From assembly GCA_032871835.1 (NCBI GenBank), contig CM065299.1, forward strand, positions 28,475,074 to 28,539,073: a stretch of 64,000 nt of DNA, in the 5' to 3' direction. Source of the stretch: Dipteronia dyeriana. Its lineage: Eukaryota > Streptophyta > Magnoliopsida > Sapindales > Sapindaceae. The first letter of the stretch is position 1; every line of letters starts with the position of its first letter. The position numbers and the translations under genes were made by a program. The notes below the pieces were generated by a model that was not told the DNA's origin, did not search any database, and saw only the letters and a program-made list of their open reading frames with translations. This document shows, in pieces, positions 10,446 through 21,298 of this stretch.

Positions 10446-11060
10446 ATGCTTAATGGGATTAACTGTAAGGATTGGAAAGAGAACATAGAAATCGTTCTCG
10501 GCTGTATGGATCTAGACCTTGCATTTCGGGTTGAGCAACCCGCTTCTCTTACGGATGCAAGTTCTCCTGATGACAGGAAGAACTTTGAGAAGTGGGATCG
10601 CTCAAATCGCATGAGTCTTATGATCATCAAGCGCGGCATTCCGGAGGCATTTAGGGGTGAGTTATCTGAAAAGATAACCAAAGCCAATGAGTTCCTAACC
10701 GAAATTGAAAAGCGTTTTGTTAAAAACGATAAGGTAGAAACAAGCACGCATTTGCAAAGCTTGATTTCTATAAAGTACAAAGGCAAAGGGAACATTAGGG
10801 AGTACATTATGGAAATGTCTCATATTGCTTCTAAGCTTAAGGCATTGAAGCTCGAGCTGTCTAATGACTTGCTCGTGCATTTGGTATTAATATCACTTCC
10901 TGCACAATACATTCAGTTTAAGGTCAGTTACAACTGTCAAAAGGAGAAATGGACTCTTAATGAGCTCATTTCTTACTATGTGCAAAAGGAAGAGAGACTG
11001 AAGCGAGATAGGATCGAAAGTGCTCATTTGGCTAGCACCTCTAAGGATAAGGGTAAATAG
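10446..11060 (+). CDS. Inner copia gag (UBN2 domain)
   Basis: 204 residues from ATG 10446 (MLNGINCKDWKENIEIVLGC). This is the nucleocapsid precursor of Tnt1-94-like copia elements: the WKENIEIVL start, FEKWDRSNRMSLMIIKRGIP and IREYIMEMSHIASKLKAL are capsid signatures. It ends in a Lys-rich tail (STSKDKGK) followed by an in-frame TAG at 11058-11060, where intact relatives continue into a zinc knuckle. Capsid-like sequence is uninterrupted, so a truncated Gag could be made. The knuckle needed for RNA packaging is absent. Confidence 0.85.
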   Translation: MLNGINCKDWKENIEIVLGCMDLDLAFRVEQPASLTDASSPDDRKNFEKWDRSNRMSLMIIKRGIPEAFRGELSEKITKANEFLTEIEKRFVKNDKVETSTHLQSLISIKYKGKGNIREYIMEMSHIASKLKALKLELSNDLLVHLVLISLPAQYIQFKVSYNCQKEKWTLNELISYYVQKEERLKRDRIESAHLASTSKDKGK

Positions 11061-11552
11061 AGGAAGAATAATGAAGCTGCAAAATACCTTATGAGCTTTG
11101 GACAGGCAGAAAGCCGAGTCTAAAGCATTTTCACATTTTGGGATGTCCAGCTGAGGTAAGGCCTTATAGGCCACATGAAAGGGAATTGGACTCTAAAACT
11201 GTGAGCAGCTACTTCATTGGCTACTCTGAGCGATCAAGAGCTATAAATTTTATGATCCCACACTTAGGTCAATTTTGAAACGGGAAATGCAACATTTTTT
11301 GAGGATGTTGAGTTTGGGGGGAGAAATAAGGTTAGAGACATTGTCTTTGATGAATAATCGATTTCGATTCCTACTATCGCTTTTGACAATGTGCAGGTTT
11401 CTATACCTGTCATTGATCAAGAAGCAAATCTGGATCCTCAACCAGACAATGTTAAACAACCCCCATTCAAGATGAGGTAATTGTTCCTGAGGAACAAACT
11501 CAACAACCTCAATAACCAGTGCCATTAAGGAGATCCACTAGAGAAAGGAAAA
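11061..11552 (+). pseudogene. Collapsed protease/integrase region of the inner copia
   Basis: Only the integrase C-terminal part is recognisable, in shifting frames: RPYRPHERELDSKTVSSYF then IGYSERSR, corresponding to the usual FFIGYSEKSRGYKFYDP block, and an acidic proline-rich linker with EEQTQQPQ. The protease, zinc finger and catalytic core expected between gag and this point (about 1.5 kb) are deleted. Confidence 0.75.
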
Positions 11553-13204
11553 ATGATATTCCGGACGATTTTTTTCGTATTTCTTCAGGAACATGAGGAA
11601 GACATAGGAATGATGGAAAATGATCCAATCAACTTCCATCAAGCCATGCAGGGTTCCAACTCTCAAAAGTGGATTGATGTTATGAATGAGGAATATAAGT
11701 CTATGCAAGACAATAAGGTTTGGGAACTTGTCCCATTACCAGAAGGTGCGAAACCCATTGGTTGTAAATGGATATTTAAAACCAAAAGGGATTCGAAAGG
11801 TAATGTGGAGAGGTATAAGGCTTATCTTGTAGCTAAAGGCTTTACCCAAAAGGAAGTGATTGACTATAAAGAGACTTTCTCTCTAGTTTCAACGAAAGAC
11901 TCTTTTAGGACAATCATGGCATTTGTTGCATATTTTGACCTTGAGCTTCATCAGATGGATGTCAAGACGGTGTTTCTCAATGGTAACATTGATGAAACAA
12001 TTTATATGGTGCAACCAGAAAACTTTAAGTCGGGAGACCCAAAGAATATGGTTTGCAAATTGACAGAATCCATTTATGGACTCAAGCAAGCTTCCCGTTA
12101 GTGGTACCATAAGTTTCATTAAGTGATTATCTCGTTTGGTTTTGAGATAAACATTATTGATAATTGTGTGTATCAAAATTCAGTGGGAGTAAGCACATAT
12201 TCCTGGTTTTATATGTCGATGACATACTGCTTGCCATAAATGATATAGGCATGTTGCATGAAACCAAGAGATTTCTATCAAAGAAATTTGACATGAAAGA
12301 TCTTGGTGACGCCTCTTTTGTATTAGGGATTCAGATACAACTAGATCGTTCTCGGGGTATTCTTAGATTCTCACAAAGGAGCTATATCGATACAGTGCTC
12401 AAAAGGTTTGGCATGCAGGACTGCAAACCAGGTGACACCCCCGTCGCTAAGGGAGATAAGTTCAGTCTCAACCAGTGCCCTAAAAGTAACCTTGAAGCTA
12501 AGGAAATGCAGAAGATTCCCTATGCATCAGCTGTAAGGAGTCTAATGTATGCTCAAGTATGTACGCGTCTGGATATTGCGTACATTGTTGGTATGTTAAA
12601 CAGATATTTAAGTAACTCTATGATGGATCATTGGAAATCAGCCAATCAGGTTATAAGGTATTTGAAGAGAACAAAATATTACATGCTCACATATAGGAGA
12701 TCGGATCAGTTTGAGATCATAAAGTATTCCGACTCTGATTATGATGGATGCCAAGACAGTAGGAGATCCATATCAGGCTACAAATACTTGTTGGCTGGTG
12801 AAGCTATATCTTGGAAGAGTGTCAAACAGACACTCATAGCTTCTTCAACCATGGCAGCAGAGTTTGTAGCATGCTATGAGGCATCCAACCATGGAATATG
12901 GCTACAGAATTTTGTCACTGGGCTGCACATTCTGGAGGGTGTTGAAAGACCACTCAAACTATATTGTGACAATAAGTCAGCAGTGATATATTCTAATAAC
13001 AACAGGAGCTCATCTAAGTCAAAGCATATTGACATTAAGTTCCTAATTGTGAAGAAAAGAGTAAAGAGTGGACATATATCCATAGAGCACATTGGGACAA
13101 ACTCCATGATAGCGGATCCACTTACAAAAGGATTACCACCCAAGGTCTTTCATGAGCACACTGCTCATATGGGTGTTATTTTGTGTGAGGATATCACATT
13201 ATAG
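11553..13204 (+). pseudogene. Inner copia reverse transcriptase and RNase H
   Basis: RVT_2 type reverse transcriptase. First part 11553-12101: WIDVMNEEYKSMQDNKVWEL, GCKWIFKTKRDSKGNVERYK and the HQMDVKTVFLNGNI catalytic block. A TAG follows YGLKQASR at 12099-12101 (relatives have Gln), and a one-base deletion near 12176-12180 shifts the frame. Second part 12164-13204 (346 residues) is open: the YVDD active site is intact (about 12212-12223), then YLKRTKYYMLTYRR, and an RNase H domain with SDSDYDGCQDSRRSISGY, SSTMAAEFVACYEA and LYCDNKSA. It ends at TAG 13202-13204. Two simple lesions separate it from a full RT. Confidence 0.9.
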
Positions 13205-13635
13205 TGGGAGTTTGTATAATTATGTATTGTATTGCTCTATATTTTTATTTTGGATATATTTATGCATTTATGTATTTGGATATTTATCTGATCAGAAATA
13301 AAGTATTCAGTTGATTACACTATGTTACATTGAGTTAAGTTTTGATCTCACTAAGGAATAAAGTAGGACCAGTTGGAATAGACATGTATAGATCACATTA
13401 CATGTAATTTCCATGCTACGCATCCATGATTGATCTATGTCATTTGGTTATGTTAGTATACGTGACCATTGATGGGTTTAGTTACGTTATATGTGACGAA
13501 AGCCGCTTTGATCCTATGTTGGCATAATCAATGGACGGGATTGTTCGGATATACCCTAAAATTGTGATAGCAAAATTTTGGAGCTCATAAAGTCCTACAC
13601 ATTTGTAAAGTTACATATGTGGCCCAGTGGGAGAT
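13205..13635 (+). other. Inner copia 3' untranslated region with polypurine tract
   Basis: No coding. It ends in the purine-rich CAGTGGGAGAT just before the 3' LTR, the plus-strand priming site. Confidence 0.75.
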
Positions 13636-14189
13636 TGTTGGAAAAAAATCCATCATATGGGACCACACATGTGAACATTAAATGTGTTGTGCTATCTTTT
13701 GGTTAAGCCTAAATTAAAGTGATCTAATTAAGATATAAAGCATTAAGGCTTATGGGTATAATTGTCATGGAATTAATGTGTAGATACCAGAATACTATTT
13801 CTAATTTGTTGAGGGGCCGAATTAGAAATAGCCAATATATAATAATTTGATTATTATATATATTTAGGGTTATGGTCCCCAAATTACACGAGACTTTACC
13901 TTTTCTCTGTATCCCATCAACAGAGCATCAAGAACACAGTAGGGTTCATAGAGATCGTGTTAATTTGGAAGATCACAACCCATTCACAAATCTCCAGCGA
14001 TGGATTCAGGTACGCTTCCGCTTTCTAGATTCAACTCTCTCTTGAATTGATATGGGTTTATGTTAGGATTGTTTAGGGCTTAATTAAATATGTATAGAAA
14101 CATGTTTAGGTTAAACATTCAGATTAATTTTGTGCCTAAGCATGTTATGGTTTTATGTTAATGGTTTTGTGTTAATCGAAAACCTAACA
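13636..14189 (+). repeat. 3' LTR of the inner copia element
   Basis: 554 bp, about 98% identical to the 5' LTR by hand comparison. The following TGTAT is the target duplication. Confidence 0.93.
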
Positions 14190-14600
14190 TGTATCCCTTA
14201 AAATTGAAGTCGAAGGTCCAAAATATGTTTTTAAAGTTCAAAAAATTATTGAACTTCAATTCAACTGCAAGTTGAAATGTCTGCAAGCAGACCTAGGAAC
14301 TGAGTACAAACCACTAATCCCATATCTAGAAGAATGTAGCATTCTTTTTCGAACATTTTGTGCTTATACCCATCAACAAAATAGGGTACCAGAAAGAAAA
14401 TATCGTCATGTGGTTGAGACAGGTCTAACTCTCCTTGCTCAATTAAAATCTCCAGATGAAATATTATACAAGAGACATCCAAACTATAATTATTTTAAGG
14501 TTTTTGGGTGTACAGCTTTTCCGTATCTTCGACCTTATTCACATCACAAGTTTAACTTCCACACTTCCAACGTGTGTTTATTGGATATATCTTAAGTTAA
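14190..14600 (+). pseudogene. Outer copia integrase, continued
   Basis: The text resumes where 8429 left off (PLKLKSKVQNMF, then KCLQADLGTEYKPLIPYLEE) and matches the integrase core. HQQNRVPERKYRHVVETGL holds the third catalytic region, in which the usual NGxxERKHRH glutamate is kept. The C-terminal part reads CTAFPYLRPYSHHKFNFHT. Stops are present. Confidence 0.82.
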
Positions 14601-15483
14601 AAAGGCTACAAGTGTCTTCATCATTTGGGTCACATTTATTTATCAAGAAATGTGGTGTTTAATGAGTTTGAACGTCCATACCAAATGTTATCCCTTCAAC
14701 AAAACATGAGTATTTCTCATCCTCATCGGTCAGACACCTTTCCAATCTCATACCTTCAAGTTGCTCAGCCTCAACAAGTTGTGCATTCACAACAATACAA
14801 AATAGTTGTGCTTTCAACCTCTATTTCCACACAAGCTGGACAACCACTTTTGAATACAACTTCACAAGTTGTACCCTTTCATATAGAGATTCTAGTAACT
14901 ACACTTAATGCATGTGCTCAGGTGAAGCTAGTCCTTTGGTTATCCCTTAAATGGGGTGGGGGATAACAACCGCTTATGCGGCCACTCCTTAGCCATCAAA
15001 TGATTATCCTATAGTAACACGTTTGAAATCAAAAACAATACAACAAAGAGCTTATTCATCAGTGTGCAAGAAAAATATTGATTCATGTGTTGCCACTGAA
15101 CCTAAAACAGTTGCTGAAGCTCTGAAAATACCACAATGGAATGCTGCAATGTTGGAAGAATAATCAGCTCCAATTAGAAATCATACATAGAAAGTTGTTC
15201 CTCCAATTGAGTCCATGAATTTGGTATGTTGTGGTATGTTGCAAATGGGTTTTTTGAACAAAATACAAGCTCGATGGCTCTATTCTAAAACACAAAGCTC
15301 GTCTTGTTGTGAAAGAGTTTCAATCAAACATCTGGTATCGATTTCCATGAGACTTTTAGTCCAATCATCAAAGCAACCACCATCTGAATAATCCACACAT
15401 TAGATGTTACCTATGGTTGGGATATTCAACAAGTCGACATTAATAATGCATTCCTAAACGGTGATCTTCAAGAGGCAGTCTTT
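14601..15483 (+). pseudogene. Outer copia integrase tail and RT N-terminus, heavily decayed
   Basis: A Gln/Ser/Thr-rich linker (QPQQVVHSQQ) is visible at 14750-14960. From about 15110 the RT start is readable in broken frames (EALKIPQWNAAMLEE), then DIQQVDINNAFLNGDLQEAV (about 15420-15478), the first catalytic Asp block. At least five stops or frameshifts. Confidence 0.65.
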
Positions 15484-16406
15484 ATGGAACATCATTTTGG
15501 TTTTATTGACTCTAGTCGTCCATCTTTTGTGTGCAAGCTTCAGAAGGCATTGTATGGGCTTAAGCAAGCCCTAAGAGCATGTTTTTCCAAGCAAAAATCA
15601 GCCTTGCATACATGGGGTTTCAAGTCTTCTATGGCTGATGTCTCTCTTTTCATTAAACAAAAGGATTCTCAGGTTGTTTTCCTTTTAGTTTATTTTGACG
15701 GTATCTTAGTGACTGGAAACAACCTTTCTTTCATTCATCAAACGATTTCTACTCTCTACTCTACATTCGTTTTGAAATCTTTAGGTTCAGTGAGCTATTT
15801 CTTGGGTTTTGAAGCCTTTAGTTCTGCAGTTGGCTTGTATCTAACACAAACATGTATGATTGTAAATTATGCACTACTCCTCTGCTAATTGATGGTAAGC
15901 TCACTAAGCAAGGAAAGACTCTCTCCGACCCTACATTTTATCGAAATACCATTGGTGCACTTCAATACTTAACATAAACCAGACCCGATATTTCCTTTTG
16001 TGTCAACAAATTGAGTCAATTCATGGCCATGCCAACTGAGGATCACTAGAAGGCCTACAAGTGTCTTTTGTGTTATCTAAAAGGCATATTGAGCTTGGGA
16101 ATACACTTCAAACCAGTTTCATCCCTCTCCATTGAAGTGTTTAGTGATGCCGATTGGGCATCCTGTCCTGATGACATAAGATCCACCAGTGGATGTTGTG
16201 TGTTTGATGGAGGAAATCTTGTGGCATGGAGTTCCAAAAAGAAAAATGTTGTAGTGCATTCTAGTTGTGAAGCAGAGTATCGTGCCTTGTCGCAGGCTGC
16301 AACTGAGGCAATTTGGCTTACTTCATTATTTTCTAAGTTTGGTTTTCCTTTCCAAAATAGTCCTATTCTTTGGTGTGACAATCAAAGTACCAGCTCTATT
16401 GCTTAA
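15484..16406 (+). pseudogene. Outer copia RT palm and RNase H
   Basis: 15484-15888: FVCKLQKALYGLKQALRA, then LLVYFDGILVTG where family members have YVDD; here the second active-site Asp is Gly, so catalysis would be lost even if the frame were open. 15889-16067 carries the linker in broken frames. 16068-16406: RNase H with FSDADWASCPDDIRSTSG, SSCEAEYRALSQAATEAIWL and LWCDNQS. A TAA at 16404-16406 precedes the terminal RIKHIEIDVHFICEK segment. Confidence 0.85.
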
Positions 16407-16609
16407 AATCCGGCTTTTCATGCTCGTATCAAGCATATAGAAATAGATGTTCACTTCATTTGTGAGAAAATAACTGTTGGTCTGCTAAAGATTCAGTAAG
16501 TCCCTTCCTTGCATCAAAATGCAGACATTTTCACCAAAGCTTTGGTTGTCTTTCGTTTTGATTTTCTTCGATCCAAGCTTAACCTTTGTGTGTCCCTATC
16601 GATCAGCTT

Positions 16610-16617
16610 GAAGGGGA
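16610..16617 (+). promoter_or_regulatory. Polypurine tract of the outer copia
   Basis: GAAGGGGA lies immediately before the 3' LTR. Confidence 0.8.
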
Positions 16618-17242
16618 TGTTAGGAATGTCAAAAGCAATTGCAATCAGTTAAGCAAACAATCAGGTGTCAAAGCAAATAATAGCCAGGTGTCAAGAAAGT
16701 AATTAGGTGTCAAGCAACACCAACACAGATCATCAAGTGTCAAGCAATAACAACACTGGTCATCAGGTGTCAAGCAAACCAGAAATTAGTCATCAGGTGT
16801 CAAACTGATGTTAATGCTAAAGCAAGCTCAGCTCAAGTCACAGCTCAAGTAAATCAGAAGGAAGTAATCATCATCAAGTCACAGCTCAAGTCAATCAGAG
16901 GAAGTAATTATCATTAAGGGCTTAGATCACATCAGGACAATATCAGATGATCAAGCTTCTAGAAGAATGGAGGATAGTTTTTGACGGGAAATTCTATTAC
17001 AATTGTAACAAAATTGACAGATGGCATTCTTATCCAAAACCTTATCTTTTCAAATCTTCTCCCACTTGTATGCAGTATATAAACGAGCTTGAGCTCACAA
17101 AATCATTAATGAAAATACATTCTCATAATTACCTTTTCTTATTTTTCTTCATGCTCTGTTTTTCCTTTCTTTCGTTTCCAAGTAACATTTTGTCAAACAC
17201 TTAAGTTTCTTTTCTTCTATCAAACACAGTTTGTATTTTACA
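16618..17242 (+). repeat. 3' LTR of the outer copia element
   Basis: 625 bp from TGTTAGGAATGTC to TTTTACA. It has the same TATATAAA box (about 17076-17083) and CAGGTGTCAA repeats as the 5' copy. Confidence 0.9.
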
Positions 17243-17441
17243 AATGGACAATTCCATACGGAAAAATTCTGCCATTGAAAATTTTCATAATAAATAGTAA
17301 CATTGTTTCTACTAACTTAGTAACTGTTGTAGCAATTGAGAGAAACCAAAAATAAACCATCGGAAACATTATGTGGTGTTTGGATCTATTTTCAAAATCT
17401 AAAACTATTTTGTTTTAATAAAAAACTAAGGTCCGTCCTGT

Positions 17442-18203
17442 AAGCGTTTTTCAGTTGCTGTTTTTCGAAAATAAAATTGAAAATAAAAACAATGTTTTTT
17501 AGTTTCAGTTTCGAATTTTGAAAACGAGTCTAGTAGCATATACTGAAAGCTATATTTTGAAAATGAAAACGGTAAAAACGTGTATGGTAGGTTAACTGAA
17601 AACTATCAAAAATCGAAATATCAAATTTTACATTTTGTTTAATATTAACTAATATAATTTTTGTGTTGTAATTTTTAAATTAAACATAAGTAACACATCA
17701 CAAATTATTTTAAAAAAATTAATTAATCAAAATTAAACTCTTAAATTATAATTAAGTACTATTTCAATAAATATAAATAACAGTAATAAAAAATATAAAA
17801 ATATGAAAAAGAAGAAAAAGAAGAAAAAGAAAGGAAACCAGATCGATCAAAAAGAAGAGAAGAAAAAAAAAGATCGAAGAAGAAGAGAAGGAAGATGATC
17901 GGAGAATAAGAAAAAAGAGGATCGGGGAGGAAAAAGATTAGGAGAAGAAAAATGTTCAAAGAAGAAGAAGAAGAAGATCGGAGAAGAGGATTGGAAAAGA
18001 AGAAGAAAAAAAAAAGTAAAAAAAGTGAAAAACAAAAACAAAAACCAAGAAAATATGTATTTTGTTTCAAATTTTTCATTGTTAATACTGATTTTATTTT
18101 TTGTTTTTTGGAAAAAAAAATCGATTAACGAACGCGGATTCGAAATTGTTTTTAGAAAACAAAAATGAAAACGGACTGAAAAACAACTGCATAAAGAGAC
18201 CTA
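17442..18203. mobile_element. Tourist-like MITE with TAA flanks (probable)
   Basis: Termini GGTC... and ...GACC are inverted, and a longer imperfect inverted match includes TTTTTCAGT. Both flanks read CTAA/TAA, fitting a 3-bp TAA duplication as in PIF/Harbinger elements. The interior is a long GA-rich strand (17800-18030) that gives spurious Phe/Ser-rich frames on the minus strand. Confidence 0.5.
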
Positions 18204-18308
18204 ATTTTTGTTTGCCTGCACATTTTCTAAAACTGTTTTTAAAAACAAAACAAAAAACCTTTTAAAATTTATAACTAAAAAGTTAAAAAACAACTTTTTT
18301 ATTTTTTT

Positions 18309-19917
18309 AGGGAAAATATGTTTTTAATACCTCTAGTTTGACCTATTATGCGTTTTGGTCCCCCTAATTTCAGTTATTGGCCCGTTTGATCCTTCTGTTA
18401 CGGTTTCTATTAAAATCAAACTTTCTAACATGTCCATATAGCAAAATGACAGTTTTTCCCTCCAAAAAACAATTTACAAGATAAAATAAATAAATAAAAA
18501 TAATAATCTATTAAAGTAATATTAAAATAATTTTCAAAAAAACTAAAAAAACTAACAATCGATTATTATCGAACTTCAACCCTAATCTTATTCTTCTTTT
18601 TCTTCAATCATCTTACCAAATCCAATTTTTTTTTTAAATAAATAAATTATAAAATTTCAGATTCGATCTTCATATCATGAATCATCAATTAATTCATCCC
18701 AAACCTTGAAACCCTCACCAAACCCAAATCCAAATTGAACCATACTTACCATCTAGACCTAGAACCAAACAGCCATCATCTTCACCAAACCCAGAACCCG
18801 AAGACCACCATCAGCGTCGCCGTCGCCCAAAACCCGCTCTTCTCTCTTTCTTCACAACCAGCCACCACCTCTTCAGTTTTCCAGAAATCGCCATCATCAC
18901 AAACCCACACTAACCACATTCAATATCAATCACCAAACCCTACCCTCAACTACACCCACCATTCAACATCTTCATTTTCATCAGTACCGTCAAGTCCAAA
19001 ACACACCCTTAAAATAAACTTAAAAAAAACACATAAATTAAACCAAAAATCTCCCATCATTTTTTTTTAATATAACAAGATATAGAATTTTTTTTAACAA
19101 AACAAGATTTGGAAAAAAAAAATCTTTGAGCAAAAGTAGATCTGGAAAAAAAAATTAAAAATTAAAAATTGAATTTGTTGGAGATCTAGACAAATCCAAT
19201 TAAGAAAAAAAAAACTTTCAACACCAAATCCAAATCCTCAAATCCACCCAAAGTCCCAAATCCTCTAACTTCTCTTCTCTCTCTCCGAATTTCTTCACCA
19301 AACCTATACAATCAACACCACCACTCACACAATCGAGGAATCTCTCTCACCAAACCCGGTTTCTCTCTCTCTCGTGAATCTACTTCCAGATCTGACGGAA
19401 AGAGATCGAGAGAGATTGATTTCCAACAAAAGAAGAAATCAAAGGGATAGAGATGGGTTTAGATTTGATGAGAGAGAGAGAGAGAAAGAATGGTGTGGGT
19501 GGTGATTCAACAAGCTAGGGTGGCAACAAGGGTTAGGGTTTGGTGAGTTGTGGTGGGTTGTGAAAAAGATGAAAAAGATGAAGGAGATGAGATGAATAAG
19601 AAAATAGAGAGAGAGAGAGAGGTGGCAACGACAGTAAGAACAAAGACAGAGAGAGATTAGGGTTTCCACTTATTTTTTTAAAAATTAATATATTTATTAA
19701 CTAATTATTTTTAATATTAATATTTTATTAAAATATTTTTATTTGTACTTTTATCATTATACCCTCAAGTTTCAGACGGAAACCTAATGAAATTAGATGG
19801 TAGGGATCTAACCAACCATAAACTTAAACTATAAGGACTTGTATGGCCAATACTGAAACTAAGGAGACCAAAACGCATAATAGGGCAAATTAGAGGGACT
19901 TTTTTCATAATAACCCT
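18309..19917. mobile_element. Non-autonomous element with ~100-bp inverted termini (MULE-like)
   Basis: The left terminus AGGGAAAATATG, then TATTATGCGTTTTGGTC, is matched by the inverted right terminus (GACCAAAACGCATAATAGGG, then AACCCT). The arms are about 100 bp long and roughly three quarters identical. Long inverted termini suggest a Mutator-like element, but I could not find a 9-bp target duplication. The interior has a Pro/Ser/His-rich open frame at 18735-19070 and a GA-repeat-rich right part, with no transposase. Confidence 0.6.
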
Positions 19918-20138
19918 TGTTTTCACAATTTTCAAAACAAACCACAATTTTTCCCTCCAAACAACTACTTTACATATTTTAAAAACAACGATAAACACAT
20001 TTACATTGTTTTCCGGTTTTAAAAACTACTTTTAAAAAACATTACCAAACACATTACATTTTTAAAACATGATTTTCATTTTTAAAAATAGTTTTCAAAA
20101 ACACTATTTTAAAAACGATATCAAACGCACCATAAACT

Positions 20139-21010
20139 TTCTTTAGTAACCACTTTTGGAACTTTAACTGTTAATAACCACTTTTTTTAAAAAAAATCAG
20201 TGTATGTCCATAAATTACAAAAGTACCCCTAAACTTAGTTTATTTTTTAAAAATCTGGAAACAAACATGAAATCATGACTAAAATCTGGAACCAAACTTG
20301 AAATCACGACTAAAAACTTGAAACTTTAAATCATGACTAAAAACTTGAAACTTGAAATCTTACCTAAAAACATGAAATTTTGAAACATGAAATTTTGAAA
20401 CTTGAAATCTTGACTAAATTGATATGTCGAAACTTGAAATCTTGATTAAATTGAAATGTTGGTATTTGAAATGGTTCCCTTCTTTTTCTTCCTCAAATTA
20501 GGTTTAGCTTTTTCTTCCCATTTTTTCTAACGATCACATCACCGTCGAAGGGGAGAGAGAGAGAGAGAGAGAGGACGATGTCAGCGACGATTCGTGATGA
20601 CGCCGGAGACAGGACAACGCCGGGAACATTTTTGTTTTGATAGGGAGAGAGGAGAGAGGAGAGAGACGACGGGGAGAGAGGACGACGTCGACGACGATTC
20701 ACGATGACACTGGCGACAATCTGGTTTTGATAAAGAGAGGGAGAGAGAGGGGAGAAGAGAGAGATCGAGGAGAGATAGTAGAGAGGAGAGAGACGACTGG
20801 GAGAGAAGACGATGCCGACGACGATTAATGACGACACTGGCGACAATCTGGTTTTGACAGGGAGAGAGAGAGAGAGAGGAGAGGAGAGAGAAAGAAAGAG
20901 AGAAAAAGAGAAAGGTATGGTTTGGGAATAGTTTTTATCTGAGGACATTCAAGTAATTTTTTTAAAAAGTGGTTATTAACAATTAAAATTTCATTTGTGG
21001 TTACAAACAA
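20139..21010. mobile_element. Second non-autonomous long-TIR element
   Basis: Left AGTAACCACTTTTGGAAC, then GTTAATAACCACTTTTT, pairs with right AAAAAGTGGTTATTAACAAT, then GTGGTTACAAACAAG. The interior has ATGACTAAAAACTTGAAACT-type tandem repeats (about 20260-20470) and three GA-rich units. Confidence 0.65.
20555..20920 (+). repeat. GA-rich tandem repeat with CpG-rich spacer
   Basis: Three units of roughly 90-130 bp alternate GAGAGAG runs with GACGATTCACGATGACACT and GGCGACAATCTGGTTTTGA text. Frames on both strands are products of the repeat. Confidence 0.6.
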
Positions 21011-21298
21011 GGTTCCATGTTTGGGCGAACTCTAGGAATCGGAATAAAAGTTTTCAAATGCTCATAATTAGCCATTGATCACAACTACAAGTTCTTATTC
21101 TAGGCTATGGAATCGATTACTCTCTAATTCAAGCCTTCTAATCCCTTCTTCATCATTCTAAGCAGCAGTTGGTACTTCTGAGTTTTGTTGATTTTGAATG
21201 GTACAGATTATGAAAATAGTAGGAATGGACAGTAAGGATTGACGAAGCCAGTTGAACAAGATAGAATCCCATACCAGAGAGATATGATATTATGATAG
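21011..21298. other. Short spacer before the gypsy element
   Basis: Nothing recognised. Confidence 0.5.

Larger units (their letters stand above)
8430..14189 (+). mobile_element. Younger Ty1/copia LTR retrotransposon (inner), nested
   Basis: The insertion is complete from LTR to LTR and lies inside the integrase of the outer copia. The 5-bp target duplication TGTAT is perfect (8425-8429 and 14190-14194). LTRs of 553 and 554 bp start TGTTGGAAAA and end CCTAACA. I counted about 12 differences between them (about 98% identity), so it is clearly younger than its host. Protease and most of the integrase are missing. RT-RNase H is nearly open. The protein sequence looks like the Tork/Tnt1-94-type group. 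Confidence 0.95.
5875..17242 (+). mobile_element. Old Ty1/copia LTR retrotransposon (outer), interrupted
   Basis: The element has two LTRs beginning TGTTAGGAATGTC and ending TTTTACA. It has a primer-binding site after the first LTR, a polypurine tract before the second, and gag, protease, integrase, RT and RNase H remnants in copia order. Flanks are AATTG (5870-5874) and AATGG (17243-17247), a 5-bp target duplication with one mismatch. It is interrupted at 8429/14190 by a second copia element. Every domain is broken by stops or frameshifts, so the copy is dead. Confidence 0.93.
17364..20136. mobile_element. Foldback-type element split by two further insertions
   Basis: The left end (GTGGTGTTTGGATCTATTTT, about 17369) is matched in inverted orientation by the right end (AAACGATATCAAACGCACCA, about 20117-20136). 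The sub-terminal arms are A/T-rich variants of TTTTAAAAAC. The body appears split by the elements at 17442-18203 and 18309-19917. Superfamily not assigned. Confidence 0.45.

Noticed and set aside
17759..18079. Phe/Ser-rich minus-strand frame
   Set aside because: It is the complement of a GA-rich low-complexity tract, not a protein.
18735..19070. His/Pro/Ser/Thr-rich plus-strand frame
   Set aside because: C-rich low-complexity filler within a non-autonomous element; no start context or domain.
20493..21010. Ser/Leu/Pro-rich frames on both strands
   Set aside because: They follow the GAGA tandem repeat; both strands are open because of composition.
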